A DNA stretch of 64,000 nt, from positions 1 through 64,000 of the forward strand of contig NZ_BSTM01000016.1 of NCBI RefSeq assembly GCF_030269515.1, given 5' to 3'. Source of the stretch: Actinomadura sp. NBRC 104412. Its GTDB lineage: Bacteria; Actinomycetota; Actinomycetes; Streptosporangiales; Streptosporangiaceae. A program made the translations under genes and the position numbers. This document shows positions 54,169-62,825 of this stretch, piece after piece. How positions within the stretch are numbered: position 1 is the stretch's first letter; each line of letters opens with the position of its first letter. The notes under the pieces are model-generated. The model saw only the letters and a list, made by a program, of their open reading frames with translations, was not told the origin of the DNA and did not search any database.

Positions 54169-54822
54169 TCAGATCTTTCTCTCGCTGGCCTGCACGTAGA
54201 CGACGCCGGAGCCGGACAGTTCGAGCTGGAAGCCCTCGCCGGAACCGCGTCCGATCATGTCGCGCAGCCCGACGGCGGTGGTGAGCCTGTTCTGCACCTG
54301 GCCCCGGTGCGCGACGTACGCCTGGGGATCGACGTGGACGGGGCTCTGGGGGGTGATCGGCAGCTCCATGACCCCGCCGTGCGACAGCAGCGCGCACGAG
54401 CCCTGCCCGTTCAGCGTGCTGGTGAACAGTCCCTGGCCGCTGACCGCGCCGCGGATCACGCCCCGCATCCCGCCCTGCTCGCCCATGAACAGCGTCCCGA
54501 GCTGGAGGGTGGCGTCGTACACCAGCAGCCGGTCGGCCTCCACGACCAGCGTCTCGCCGGGGACCAGGTCGACGACCTTGACGTGCAGCCCGGCCTGCCC
54601 GAACAGCGCGGTGCCCTGCCCGGTGACGTGCATCATGGCGCTGTGCTCGCCCGCCATGGCGCGGCCGAGGGTGCCGCCGATGCCCTGCCCGGCGGTGGCG
54701 GTGGGCGCGAACGACACCCGTCCGGTGTAGGCCAGCATCGCGCCGCGCTTGCTGTAGACCTCCTGTCCGGGCGCGATCGTCACCTGGAGCATCTTGGAGT
54801 TGATCGACTCGTATCCGGGCAT
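54169..54822 (-). CDS. AIM24 family protein (copy 2 of 3)
   Basis: A 217-residue AIM24-family beta-sandwich with MLQVTIAPGQEVYSKRGAMLAYTG, GQGTALFGQAGLHVKVVDL, SHGGVMELPI and a FQLELSGSGVVYVQASE end. The ATG shares one base with the previous stop (TGATG), so translation is coupled. The Gly-rich turns and lack of enzyme motifs suggest a structural or binding role. Confidence 0.88.
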   Translation of the reverse strand: MPGYESINSKMLQVTIAPGQEVYSKRGAMLAYTGRVSFAPTATAGQGIGGTLGRAMAGEHSAMMHVTGQGTALFGQAGLHVKVVDLVPGETLVVEADRLLVYDATLQLGTLFMGEQGGMRGVIRGAVSGQGLFTSTLNGQGSCALLSHGGVMELPITPQSPVHVDPQAYVAHRGQVQNRLTTAVGLRDMIGRGSGEGFQLELSGSGVVYVQASERKI

Positions 54823-55460
54823 CAGATCTCCAGAATCCCGCCGCGCTCGGCCGGCTGCACGTAGACCAGGCCCTGCCCCTGGTACTGGAACTGGACGCTC
54901 TCGCCCGACCCCTGCCCCAGCACGGTCCGCCAGTTGACGTCGGTCACCACGCTCTGCTGCAACTGGCCGTGGTGCGCGACGTAGGCGTGCGGATCGACGC
55001 ACAGCGGCATCTGCGGCGTCACCTCCAGCGCGATCGCCGGGCCCGCCGACAGGATCGCGACCATGCCGTGACCGCTGACCTTGGTGGTCGCCAGGCCCTG
55101 GCCGGTGCCCATCCCGCGCAGCCCGACGAACTCCACGCCCGTCTGCAACTGCCCGTCCAGAGCCAGCAGGCTCTCCGACTCCACGAACAGCGTGTCGCCG
55201 TGCAACTGGACGAGCGTGACCTCCGTGGCCTCACTGGCCAGGTAGACGGTGCCATGCCCGGAGACCTCCATGAGGGTCATGCCCTCACCCGCGATGCGGC
55301 GCTTGAGCGCCCCGCGCAGCCCCTCGCCTCCGGTCATGCCCTGCCGTTTGAACGCCATCTGCCCCTCGTAGGCGACCATGGACCCGTTCAGCGCCCTGAC
55401 GGTCTCGCCCGCGAGATCGACGGCCAGCATCTTCGAGCCGTTCAATCGGAATCGCGTCAC
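54822..55460 (-). CDS. AIM24 family protein (copy 1 of 3)
   Basis: A 212-residue AIM24 protein, first in the triplet: MLAVDLAGETVRALNGSMVAYEGQMAFKRQG, SGHGTVYLASEATEVTLVQL, SAGPAIALEV, VQFQYQGQGLVYVQPAE. GTG 55460 is adopted; there is no clear ribosome site. It is divergent from the membrane protein at 55559. The three AIM24 genes are paralogues that probably arose by tandem duplication and may form a heteromer. Confidence 0.87.
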   Translation of the reverse strand: MTRFRLNGSKMLAVDLAGETVRALNGSMVAYEGQMAFKRQGMTGGEGLRGALKRRIAGEGMTLMEVSGHGTVYLASEATEVTLVQLHGDTLFVESESLLALDGQLQTGVEFVGLRGMGTGQGLATTKVSGHGMVAILSAGPAIALEVTPQMPLCVDPHAYVAHHGQLQQSVVTDVNWRTVLGQGSGESVQFQYQGQGLVYVQPAERGGILEI

Positions 55461-55558
55461 AGCGTCACAAGATACCGGCCGGAGGGCCGCGGGCACCGTG
55501 GCCGGGCGCGGCGGCGGGCACGACGCTTCCGTCGCGCGTCTCGGCCGGATCGGGAAAG

Positions 55559-55963
55559 ATGTCGGCCATGTGGATCGCCCCCGACAACCGGAGCCCCGTC
55601 CGCTGGGCCGTGCCCGCGCTCGTTCTCGCCGCCGGAGCGGTGGTGGCCGCGGTGCTGGCCGCCGAGGGCCGCGCCGGCACCGGGCTGGTCGCGCTGGCCG
55701 TGCTGGCCGGGTACGCCGCCGCGCTGGCCTACCGGCGCAACGAGCCGGCGCTGACGATCAGCGAGGGGTTCGGCAGCGGGCACCGGGCACGGGCCCACCT
55801 GCGCGCCGCCGCGATGACCGGTGACGTGCTCACCTGCGCCGTGGTCGCCGCGGTCGTGGTGCAGGGGCTGCGCGGCGCCGACATCACCCCGTACGTGTGG
55901 CTGGCCGCGCTCGGCGGCGTCACGTACCTGCTGTCGGCGATGGCGACCGGCCGCCCGTTCTGA
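55559..55963 (+). CDS. four-helix membrane protein
   Basis: A 134-residue protein with about four hydrophobic segments (WAVPALVLAAGAVVAAVLAA, GLVALAVLAGYAAALAY, LTCAVVAAVVVQGL and YVWLAALGGVTYLLSAM). No family recognised. The start is ATG 55559 or the ATG 9 bases later. It is divergent from the AIM24 triplet and precedes the EAL-CBS gene. Confidence 0.75.
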   Translation: MSAMWIAPDNRSPVRWAVPALVLAAGAVVAAVLAAEGRAGTGLVALAVLAGYAAALAYRRNEPALTISEGFGSGHRARAHLRAAAMTGDVLTCAVVAAVVVQGLRGADITPYVWLAALGGVTYLLSAMATGRPF

Positions 55964-56040
55964 GCCACGCCCCCTCCGTGCCACCCCGGGGCCACCCGCC
56001 CGGGAACGCGCAGGCCGGCCGGTCAGGGCACAGAGGAAGT

Positions 56041-57249
56041 GTGCGTGAACATCTCCTGACAACTGCGGTTTCGTCCGATTTGAGACGGCATGATACCGAT
56101 GTGTCAGCCGTTGACGTCCTCCTTCCCGCGCGGGCGGTCTTCCAGCCGGTGGTCGATCTGGACACCGGCACCGTCGTCGCGGTGGAGACGCACACGGGAC
56201 CCCCGGATCCCGTGGAGGCGCACGGTGGACGTCCCGCCCTGGAGGGCGACCCCGCCGCCGAGGACGTCCGGCGCGCCATCGGCTGCGCCCGCGCCATCGC
56301 CGGCCTGGGCACCCCGCTGCCGTTGCAGATCGGCCTGCGCGCCGAGACGCTGACGCACGGCGAAGGGCTGCTGCACGACCTGCACAACGGGTTCACCGAG
56401 ACCGGCCGCCGGCCCCACGAGATCATCCTGTGCGTCCACGGCGGTTTCGCGCCCGCGCTGCGGCCCGCCGTGGAGTACTCGCTGCGGCGGCTGCGGCAGG
56501 CGGGCTACCTCATCGCGCCGGCCGGGCTCGGCGCCGCGCACGCGCCGCTGGACCTGCTGGTGGACGCCGTCCCGTACCTGGTCAAGCTCGACCCGGAGCT
56601 GGCCCGCAGGTCCGGGTCGGATCCGCGCCGCGCCTCGCTGGTCGCCTCGCTGGTCGACCTGGCGCACCGGCTCGGCACCCACGTCCTGGCGCCCGGCCTC
56701 GCCACCGAGGAGCAGGTGCTGCACCAGCGGGAGCTGGGCGTGCGGCTCGTCCAGGGACCGGCGCTGGCCCCGCCGGAATGGCGGCCGGGCATGCGCGTCA
56801 CGGTGCCGGTCGCCGCCCGCGAGGAGCCCCGGCGGGACCGTCCGGGCGACACCCTCGGGCCGCGGGTGTCGGAGTTCACGCTGCCCGCCGTGACGGTACG
56901 GCAGGACGCCACCGCGGACGAGGTCCTGGACGTCCTCAACGCCGAGACCGGCATCACCAGCGTCGTGCTCATCGACGGCCGGCAGCGCCCGCTGGCGACC
57001 GTGGACCGCACCCGGTTCCTGCTGCGGTTGTCGGGCGCCTACGGCCACGCCCTGTACGCGCACAAGCCCGCCTCGATCCTCGCGGACCCGCCCCGCCTGG
57101 TGCCGCGCACCGTCCCGGCCGTCGCGGCGCTGCGGGCCGCGGGCCAGGAGGGCGACCGCGTCTACGACGACCTGGTCGTCACCGACGAGGTCGGCCGCTG
57201 CCTCGGCATCGTCCGTGTCGCCGACCTGATCCGCGGCCTGTCACCCTAG
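56041..57249 (+). CDS. degenerate EAL domain fused to a CBS pair
   Basis: A 402-residue protein. Residues about 25-265 align with EAL c-di-GMP phosphodiesterases: FQPVVDLDTGTVVAVETHTG where FQPI...GYEALLR is expected, HEIILCVHGGF, LVKLDPELARR for IKID, and VLAPGLATEEQVLHQRELGVRLVQG for the VIAEGVET...GxQG end. Key residues are changed: EAL reads ETH, the DDFG pair is APAGLGAAH, and the catalytic Glu after IA is Pro. A C-terminal CBS-like pair (about 280-402) follows. I infer a non-hydrolytic sensor. GTG 56041 is assumed; GTG 56101 is possible. Tail-to-tail 9-base overlap with the response regulator. Confidence 0.78.
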   Translation: MREHLLTTAVSSDLRRHDTDVSAVDVLLPARAVFQPVVDLDTGTVVAVETHTGPPDPVEAHGGRPALEGDPAAEDVRRAIGCARAIAGLGTPLPLQIGLRAETLTHGEGLLHDLHNGFTETGRRPHEIILCVHGGFAPALRPAVEYSLRRLRQAGYLIAPAGLGAAHAPLDLLVDAVPYLVKLDPELARRSGSDPRRASLVASLVDLAHRLGTHVLAPGLATEEQVLHQRELGVRLVQGPALAPPEWRPGMRVTVPVAAREEPRRDRPGDTLGPRVSEFTLPAVTVRQDATADEVLDVLNAETGITSVVLIDGRQRPLATVDRTRFLLRLSGAYGHALYAHKPASILADPPRLVPRTVPAVAALRAAGQEGDRVYDDLVVTDEVGRCLGIVRVADLIRGLSP

Positions 57250-57873
57250 GGTCTCCTGGGCCAGGATGGCCGCCTGGACGCGGCTGCGCAGCCCCAGCTT
57301 GTTCAGGATCCGGCTGACATGCGTCTTGGTGGTCGTCTCCGCCATGTCCAGGCGCGCCGCGATCTCCTGGTTGGACAGGCCCTCGCCCAGGCAGGCGAAC
57401 ACCTCCCGCTCGCGCGGGGTCAGCTCGTCCAGTCCGCGCGGCCGCGCCCGGACCGGCGCCGGACCGGCCGCGAACGCGCCGATCAGCCGACGGGTCACCC
57501 GCGGAGCGATGATCCCCTCCCCCGCCGCGACCGTGCGCACCGCGTCCACCAGCCGGTCGGCGTCCACGTCCTTGAGCAGGAACCCGGCCGCCCCCGCGCG
57601 CAACGCGCCGAACACGTACTCGTCCACGTCGAAGGTCGTCAGCACCAGCACGTCCGCGAACGCGGCGATCTCCCGGGTGGCCGAGACGCCGTCCAGGCGC
57701 GGCATCCGGATGTCCATCAGCACCACGTCGGGGCGCAGCGCGCGGGCCAGCTCCACCGCCCGCTCCCCGTCGGCCGCCTCACCGACCACGCTGACGCCCG
57801 GCGCCCCGTCCAGGATCAGCACCAGTCCCGCGCGCACCGCCGCCTGATCGTCGGCCACCAGCACCCTGATCAC
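57241..57873 (-). CDS. NarL/LuxR-family response regulator
   Basis: A 210-residue regulator. The receiver domain (1-120) has acidic D8/D9, phospho-acceptor Asp54 in VVLMDIRMP, and Lys in FLLKDVD. The C-terminal LuxR HTH (LTPREREVFACLGEGLSNQEIAARLDMAETTTKTHVSRILNKLGLRSR) binds DNA. It overlaps its histidine kinase by 4 bases, and its stop is antisense to the EAL-CBS gene end. Confidence 0.95.
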   Translation of the reverse strand: MIRVLVADDQAAVRAGLVLILDGAPGVSVVGEAADGERAVELARALRPDVVLMDIRMPRLDGVSATREIAAFADVLVLTTFDVDEYVFGALRAGAAGFLLKDVDADRLVDAVRTVAAGEGIIAPRVTRRLIGAFAAGPAPVRARPRGLDELTPREREVFACLGEGLSNQEIAARLDMAETTTKTHVSRILNKLGLRSRVQAAILAQETLG

Positions 57874-59060
57874 GCGTCATTCCCTTCCACCGCGGCCCGC
57901 GGCCCGGTCGGCAGCTCCGCGCGGACCCGCCACTCGCCGCCCTCCGGCCCGGCCTCGAACGTCCCGTCCACCATGGCGGCGCGCTCGCGCATCCCGATCA
58001 GCCCGGCGCCCGCGCCGGGCAGCCGCTCGCCGTCCGGTCCCAGCGGGCTGGTCACCTCGACGACCACCCGGCCGGGACAGAACGCGACCCGCACCAGGGC
58101 CGTGCCCCGCCCGCCGTGCTTGAGCGCGTTGGTCAGCGACTCCTGCACGATCCGGTACGCGGCCAGCTCGACCGCCGCGGGCAGATCCGGCCGTTCGCCC
58201 TCCACCTTCAGCTCGGCGGTCAGGTCCGCGCGGGATGCCTGCGCCACGAGCCGGTCGAGCCCGTCCAGCCGCGGCTCCGCCCGCGGATCCTCGGCCTCGC
58301 CCTCGCGCAGCAGCCCGATCATGCGGCGCATCTCGTCCAGGCCCTGGACGCTGTTCTCCCTGATGACCTCCATGGCCCGGGTGACGCCGTCCCGGTCCAG
58401 GTGGGGCATCTTCAGCACGGCCGAGGAGTGCAGGGCCACCGCGCTCAGATGGTTGGCGATGACATCGTGCAGCTCGCGGGCCATCCGGGCGCGCTCGGCG
58501 CTGACCGCGCTGCGCCGGTCCAGCTCGGCCAGCCGCGCGACCTGCTCGGCGCGTGCCCGCTCCGCGCGGGCGGTCAGCCGGTGCTCGCGCACCGCCATCG
58601 CGCTCAGCACCGGCAGCACCCAGGACATCACCGCGATCGCCCCGGCGACCACCGCGCCGCTGACCGTCGACACCGCCACGCCGACGGCCACCGTCACGGT
58701 CAGCGCCATGGCCGTGGTCGTGGCCAGCAGCCGCTCGGCGGTGCGCCGCCGCCCGTACAGCCCGGCCGCGTACAGCAGGTCGCCGTAGACGACCGCGGGC
58801 ACGAACCCGGGCCCCATGACCACGTCGGCCAGCTCGAACGGGGTCGCGAGCGCCAGCGCGGTGCGGGGCGCCGTCCGCCGGAACGGGACCATCGCGGCCA
58901 GCCCCAGCAGCACCACCAGCCGCCAGCCGCGCCCGGGGTCGGCGTCGCCCCACCAGACCGCGTACCCCCTGGCCGCGATCAGCAGCAGGCCGCCGGCCAG
59001 CGCCGCCAGCGCCAGCAGGCCGTCCGTCCGGGTGACGGGCGGACGCTTGATCGTCGGCAT
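57870..59060 (-). CDS. sensor histidine kinase
   Basis: A 396-residue HisKA_3 (NarX/DesK-type) kinase. About five membrane helices (15-155) are followed by a dimerisation/phosphoacceptor helix with His198 in ARELHDVIANHL and a HATPase domain with ALKHGGRGT and the G boxes GPDGERLPGAGAGLIGMRERAAMV. It is coupled to the response regulator downstream. With few extracellular residues, it probably senses the membrane state. A divergent membrane-protein gene begins 157 bases away and is a possible target. Confidence 0.95.
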   Translation of the reverse strand: MPTIKRPPVTRTDGLLALAALAGGLLLIAARGYAVWWGDADPGRGWRLVVLLGLAAMVPFRRTAPRTALALATPFELADVVMGPGFVPAVVYGDLLYAAGLYGRRRTAERLLATTTAMALTVTVAVGVAVSTVSGAVVAGAIAVMSWVLPVLSAMAVREHRLTARAERARAEQVARLAELDRRSAVSAERARMARELHDVIANHLSAVALHSSAVLKMPHLDRDGVTRAMEVIRENSVQGLDEMRRMIGLLREGEAEDPRAEPRLDGLDRLVAQASRADLTAELKVEGERPDLPAAVELAAYRIVQESLTNALKHGGRGTALVRVAFCPGRVVVEVTSPLGPDGERLPGAGAGLIGMRERAAMVDGTFEAGPEGGEWRVRAELPTGPRAAVEGNDA

Positions 59061-59216
59061 GGCCCCATCTCACCACCGCCGCGGGCGCGCCGCCTCCCCC
59101 GTCGTGACGGCGGCGCGTACATCCTTCGGACGACCCCGCGTTCGGCATTCGCGACGACGCGCCGCGCCCTCCTGCGCGCGACCATCGAACCGAGACCGCC
59201 GGACGGAGGGGACGCG

Positions 59217-59858
59217 ATGCTGCTCGTGATGATCGCCGCCTGCGAGATCGGCTTCTGGGTGCTGCTGCTGGCCGGCCTGTCGGCCCGCTACCTGCTGCGC
59301 CGCCGCAGGCTCGGCGCCGCGCTGCTGATGTGCCTCCCGCTGCTGGACGTGGCGCTGCTGACCGTCACCGCGATCGACCTGCGCGGAGGCGCCACGGCCG
59401 ACTTCACCCACGGCCTGTCGGCCGCCTACCTCGGCTACTCGGTCGCGTTCGGCCGCAGCATGATCCGGTGGGCCGACGAACGCTTCGCGCACCGCTTCGC
59501 CGGCGGCCCGCCCCCTCGCGGCAAGCCCAAGTACGGCCGGGCCAGGACCCGCTACGAGTGGCGGGAGTTCGGCAAGGCCGCCCTCGCCACGGCCATCGCC
59601 TGCGGCGTGCTGATCTCCATGATCGTCTTCGTGGGCGCCCCGTCGCGGACCGAGCAGCTCTGGACCTGGGTCGGCCGTCTCCTGCACGTCCTGGCGATCT
59701 GGTCCATCTGGCCGATCAGCGCCACGCTGTGGCCCGCCAAGCCGAAGGCCGGCAAGACGGAGAAGGCGCAGGAGACGGAGAAGGCGGCGGAGCCGGTCGC
59801 AGAACCCGTCACGGAACCCGTCACGGAGCCGGTCAAGCCCGGCGGGCCCGCAGCGTGA
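59217..59858 (+). CDS. membrane protein divergent from the two-component system
   Basis: A 213-residue protein with about four hydrophobic segments: LVMIAACEIGFWVLLLAGLSARYLL, ALLMCLPLLDVALLTVTAI, GKAALATAIACGVLISMIVFVG and LLHVLAIWSIWPISATL. The C-terminal tail has acidic/Pro repeats (AEPVTEPVTEPVKPG) encoded by near-identical DNA units. ATG 59217 follows GGAGGGG. Unknown family; its position opposite the kinase suggests it may be a target. It overlaps the methyltransferase end by 26 bases. Confidence 0.75.
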   Translation: MLLVMIAACEIGFWVLLLAGLSARYLLRRRRLGAALLMCLPLLDVALLTVTAIDLRGGATADFTHGLSAAYLGYSVAFGRSMIRWADERFAHRFAGGPPPRGKPKYGRARTRYEWREFGKAALATAIACGVLISMIVFVGAPSRTEQLWTWVGRLLHVLAIWSIWPISATLWPAKPKAGKTEKAQETEKAAEPVAEPVTEPVTEPVKPGGPAA

Positions 59859-60603
59859 GGGTGACGATCGGAAGGTCGAACTCGCCCTCGGCGGTCTCGG
59901 GGACGCCGCGCAGGTAGGTCAGGACGCGGTCCAGGACGGCGGCCCGTTCCCGCTCGTCCAGCACCAGGATGTGCGAGTGCGTGGCGATGGTGGCCACCAG
60001 CGACTCGGCCGTGCGGCGCTGGGAATGCGGGAACTCGGCACGTTCCACCTCGGGGAAGTACGGGGTGGACGGGATGGTCCTGGGACGCCAGTGCCGCAGG
60101 GAGACGCTGCTGCGCGCGGCCTCCTGGAGACCGGCGACCCAGCCGACGCGGTCGTCGTCCAGGTTCCACAGGCCGCCGACCACGCCGCCGGGGGCCAGCA
60201 CGCGGTGGATCTCGGGCAGGGCGCGGTCGAGGTCGAACCAGTGCATGGCCTGACCCGCCAGCACCGCGTCCACCGATCCGTCGGGCAGCGGGATGTCCTC
60301 GGCGCTCCCCGCCAGCGGGCGGACGCCGGGGACGCGCCGCTCGGCCTCGGCCCGCATGTCCGGGTCGGGCTCGACGGCGGTCAGCTCCCGCACGTCCATC
60401 CGCGCCAGCATCTCGGTCAGCTTGCCGGTGCCCGACCCGAGGTCGAGGACGCGGGGCGCAGGCCCCGCCGGTTCCAGCGCCCAGCGGACGGCGTCGGCGG
60501 GATAGTCGGGGCGTTCGGCGGCGTAGGCGCGGGCGCTGGCGCCGAAGGACGACGCGCGCCGCGCCGCCAGGTCCGGATCCCAGTCGGGGGGCGTGGCGTG
60601 CAC
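59833..60603 (-). CDS. class I SAM-dependent methyltransferase
   Basis: A 256-residue Rossmann-fold methyltransferase (methyltransferase type 11). Motif I is VLDLGSGTGKLTEML, the acidic loop is AVEPDPDM, then AEDIPLPDGSVDAVLAGQAMHWFD with motif IV/post II. The substrate is not defined. It starts 3 bases downstream of the sufT-like stop on the same strand, so it could be transcribed with the suf genes though not necessarily related to them. Confidence 0.88.
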   Translation of the reverse strand: MHATPPDWDPDLAARRASSFGASARAYAAERPDYPADAVRWALEPAGPAPRVLDLGSGTGKLTEMLARMDVRELTAVEPDPDMRAEAERRVPGVRPLAGSAEDIPLPDGSVDAVLAGQAMHWFDLDRALPEIHRVLAPGGVVGGLWNLDDDRVGWVAGLQEAARSSVSLRHWRPRTIPSTPYFPEVERAEFPHSQRRTAESLVATIATHSHILVLDERERAAVLDRVLTYLRGVPETAEGEFDLPIVTLTLRARRA

Positions 60604-60606
60604 GGC

Positions 60607-60996
60607 TCAGACGTTGAAGCCGAGCGCGCGCAGCTGCTCGCGGCCGTCCTCGGTGATCTTGTCCGGGCCCCACGGCGGCAGCCAGACCCAGTTGATCTTG
60701 ACGTCCTTGACCAGGCCGTCCAGCGCGCTGGCGGCCTGGTCCTCGATCACGTCGGTGAGCGGGCAGGCCGCGCTGGTCAGCGTCATGTCCAGGGTGACGA
60801 CGTCGCCGTCCAGGTGCACGCCGTAGACCAGCCCGAGGTCGACCACGTTGATGCCCAGCTCGGGGTCCACCACATCGTGCAGGGCCTCGAGGATCTCCGC
60901 CTCGGTCTCGCTCTGCGCCCCGGCCCCGGTCTGCGCCTCGGTCTGCTCCTGCTCGGCGGCGGTGGCCTCTGCGGTGTTCGCGGGGGTGTCGCTCAT
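60607..60996 (-). CDS. sufT: SufT-like metal-sulfur cluster assembly factor (DUF59)
   Basis: A 129-residue MIP18/DUF59 protein with an acidic N-terminal tail (residues 1-38, Glu/Thr/Ala-rich) ahead of the domain: EILEALHDVVDPELGINVVDLGLVYGV, TSAACPLTDVIEDQ with the conserved Cys, and WLPPWGPDKITEDGREQLRALG. It acts in Fe-S maturation as SufT in actinobacterial suf operons. The ATG overlaps the sufU stop by four bases. Confidence 0.92.
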   Translation of the reverse strand: MSDTPANTAEATAAEQEQTEAQTGAGAQSETEAEILEALHDVVDPELGINVVDLGLVYGVHLDGDVVTLDMTLTSAACPLTDVIEDQAASALDGLVKDVKINWVWLPPWGPDKITEDGREQLRALGFNV

Positions 60997-61448
60997 GATG
61001 CCTCTCCAAGCGCTCGGGCGGTCGCGTCCTTCCACGCCATCCAGGCGAGCAGGGCGCACTTGATCCTGGCGGGGTACCGCGAGACCCCGGCGAAGGCGAC
61101 GGCGTCCTCCAGCACGTCCTCGTCCGGCTCGCTCTGGCCGCGCGACTGCATCAGCGCGAGGAACTCGTCGCCGACCGCCATCGCCTCCTTGACCGAGCTG
61201 CCGATGATCAGCTCGCTCATCACCGACGCGCTCGCCTGGCTGATCGAGCAGCCCATGGCGTCGTAGGAGACGTCGGCGACCCGGGCGTCCTGGCCCTCGC
61301 CGTCGAGGCGCACGCGCAACGTCACCTCGTCGCCGCAGGTGGGGTTGACGTGGTGCGCCTCGCCCCCGTACGGCTCCCGCAGCCCCTTGTTCCGGGGGTT
61401 GCGGTAATGATCCAGGATGACCTCCTGGTACATCGCCTCGAGCTGCAT
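60993..61448 (-). CDS. sufU: SufU iron-sulfur assembly sulfurtransferase
   Basis: A 151-residue Zn-dependent SufU, which accepts persulfide sulfur from SufS. The metal and sulfur ligands are C38 and D40 (NPTCGDE), C67 (YDAMGCSISQAS) and C131 (RIKCALLAW). A SufU-type insertion (ALMQSRGQSEPDEDVLEDA) is present. It lies 96 bases downstream of sufS. The intervening 61449-61544 contains no gene but several GC-rich inverted repeats. Confidence 0.95.
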   Translation of the reverse strand: MQLEAMYQEVILDHYRNPRNKGLREPYGGEAHHVNPTCGDEVTLRVRLDGEGQDARVADVSYDAMGCSISQASASVMSELIIGSSVKEAMAVGDEFLALMQSRGQSEPDEDVLEDAVAFAGVSRYPARIKCALLAWMAWKDATARALGEAS

Positions 61449-61544
61449 GTCGTCCTTTTCCTCGCTGTCTCGCGGCTCCCTCTCCGGTTGGAACCGGCGA
61501 ACCGCCCGCGCTGTTCCGGGACGGGCCGCCGGCCGCGCGGCCGG

Positions 61545-62825
61545 TCAGTGGGTGCCGAAGAACTTCTGTGCCTGCCGCACCCCGTCGGCGAGCGCGTCCA
61601 CGTCGGCGAGGGTGTTGTAGAGATAGAAGGTCGCCCGGGTGGTCGCGGGGATGCCGAAGCGGCGGCAGATCGGCCAGGCGCAGTGGTGCCCGACCCGGAC
61701 CGCGATGCCCAGCTCGTCCAGGACCTGGCCGACGTCGTGCGGGTGGATGTCCTCCACCGTGAACGACACCGCGCCGCCCCGGGCGTCCGTGCTGAGCGGG
61801 CCGATCACCCGCACGCCGGGGATCTCGCCGAGCCGCTCCAGCGAGTGGGCGACCAGCGCCTCCTCGTGCGCGTGGACGCGGTCCATGCCGACCTCGGACA
61901 GGTAGTCGCAGGCCGCGGCCAGGCCGATGGCCTGCGCGGTCATCGGCACGCCCGCCTCGAACCGCTGCGGCGGCGGCATGAAGGTGGTGCCCTCCATCCG
62001 CACGACCTCGATCATCGACCCGCCGGTGAGGAACGGCGGCATCGCCTCCAGCAGCTCCCTGCGGCCCCACAGGACCCCGATGCCGGTCGGGCCGAGCATC
62101 TTGTGCCCGGAGAAGGCCAGGAAGTCCACGTCCAGCCGCGTCACGTCGACCGGCTGGTGCGGCACCGACTGCGCCGCGTCCAGCAGCACCAGCGCCCCCA
62201 CCGCGCGCGCCCGCGCGCCGATCAGGTCGATCGGCGGGACGGTGCCCAGCACGTTGGACTGGTGGGTGAGCGCGACCAGCCTCGTCCGCTCGTTGATGAC
62301 CGTGTCCAGCTCCGCGAGGTCGAGCCGGCCGTCGTCGGTGATCCCGAACCACCGCAGCGTCGCCCCGGTGCGGCGGCACAGCTCCTGCCACGGCACCAGG
62401 TTGGCGTGGTGCTCCATCTCGGTGACCACGATCTCGTCGCCGGGGCCGACCGTGAAGCGTTCCGATTCCGGGCCCGCCGTGGCCGCGTTGCTCATCGCGT
62501 ACGCGACCAGGTTGATCCCCTCGGTCGTGTTCTTGGTGAACACGATCTCGCCGGGCACCGCCCCGATGAACGAGGCGATGGTGGCGCGGGCGGCCTCGTA
62601 CTCCGCGGTCGCCTCCTCGGCCAGCAGGTGCGCGCCGCGGTGCGGGGCCGCGTTGTGCCGCTCGTAGAACTCCCGCTCGGCGTCCAGCACCCGCAGCGGC
62701 TTCTGCGAGGTCGCCCCCGAGTCGAGGTACACCAGGTCACGGCCGCCGCGCACGGTGCGCTGCAACAGCGGGAAGTCCTTCCTCAGCTCTTCGGGGAGCA
62801 AGCTCGCCCGCCCTCCGAGGCTCAT
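61545..62825 (-). CDS. sufS: cysteine desulfurase SufS
   Basis: A 426-residue fold-type I PLP enzyme that liberates sulfur from cysteine for Fe-S assembly. PLP-Lys is in FLAFSGHKMLGPTG, and the active-site Cys in VRVGHHCAWP. The opening VYLDSGATSQKPLRVLDAE and HRGAHLLAEEATAEYEAAR are typical of SufS group II. Its ATG overlaps the sufC stop by four bases, so they are coupled. Confidence 0.95.
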   Translation of the reverse strand: MSLGGRASLLPEELRKDFPLLQRTVRGGRDLVYLDSGATSQKPLRVLDAEREFYERHNAAPHRGAHLLAEEATAEYEAARATIASFIGAVPGEIVFTKNTTEGINLVAYAMSNAATAGPESERFTVGPGDEIVVTEMEHHANLVPWQELCRRTGATLRWFGITDDGRLDLAELDTVINERTRLVALTHQSNVLGTVPPIDLIGARARAVGALVLLDAAQSVPHQPVDVTRLDVDFLAFSGHKMLGPTGIGVLWGRRELLEAMPPFLTGGSMIEVVRMEGTTFMPPPQRFEAGVPMTAQAIGLAAACDYLSEVGMDRVHAHEEALVAHSLERLGEIPGVRVIGPLSTDARGGAVSFTVEDIHPHDVGQVLDELGIAVRVGHHCAWPICRRFGIPATTRATFYLYNTLADVDALADGVRQAQKFFGTH

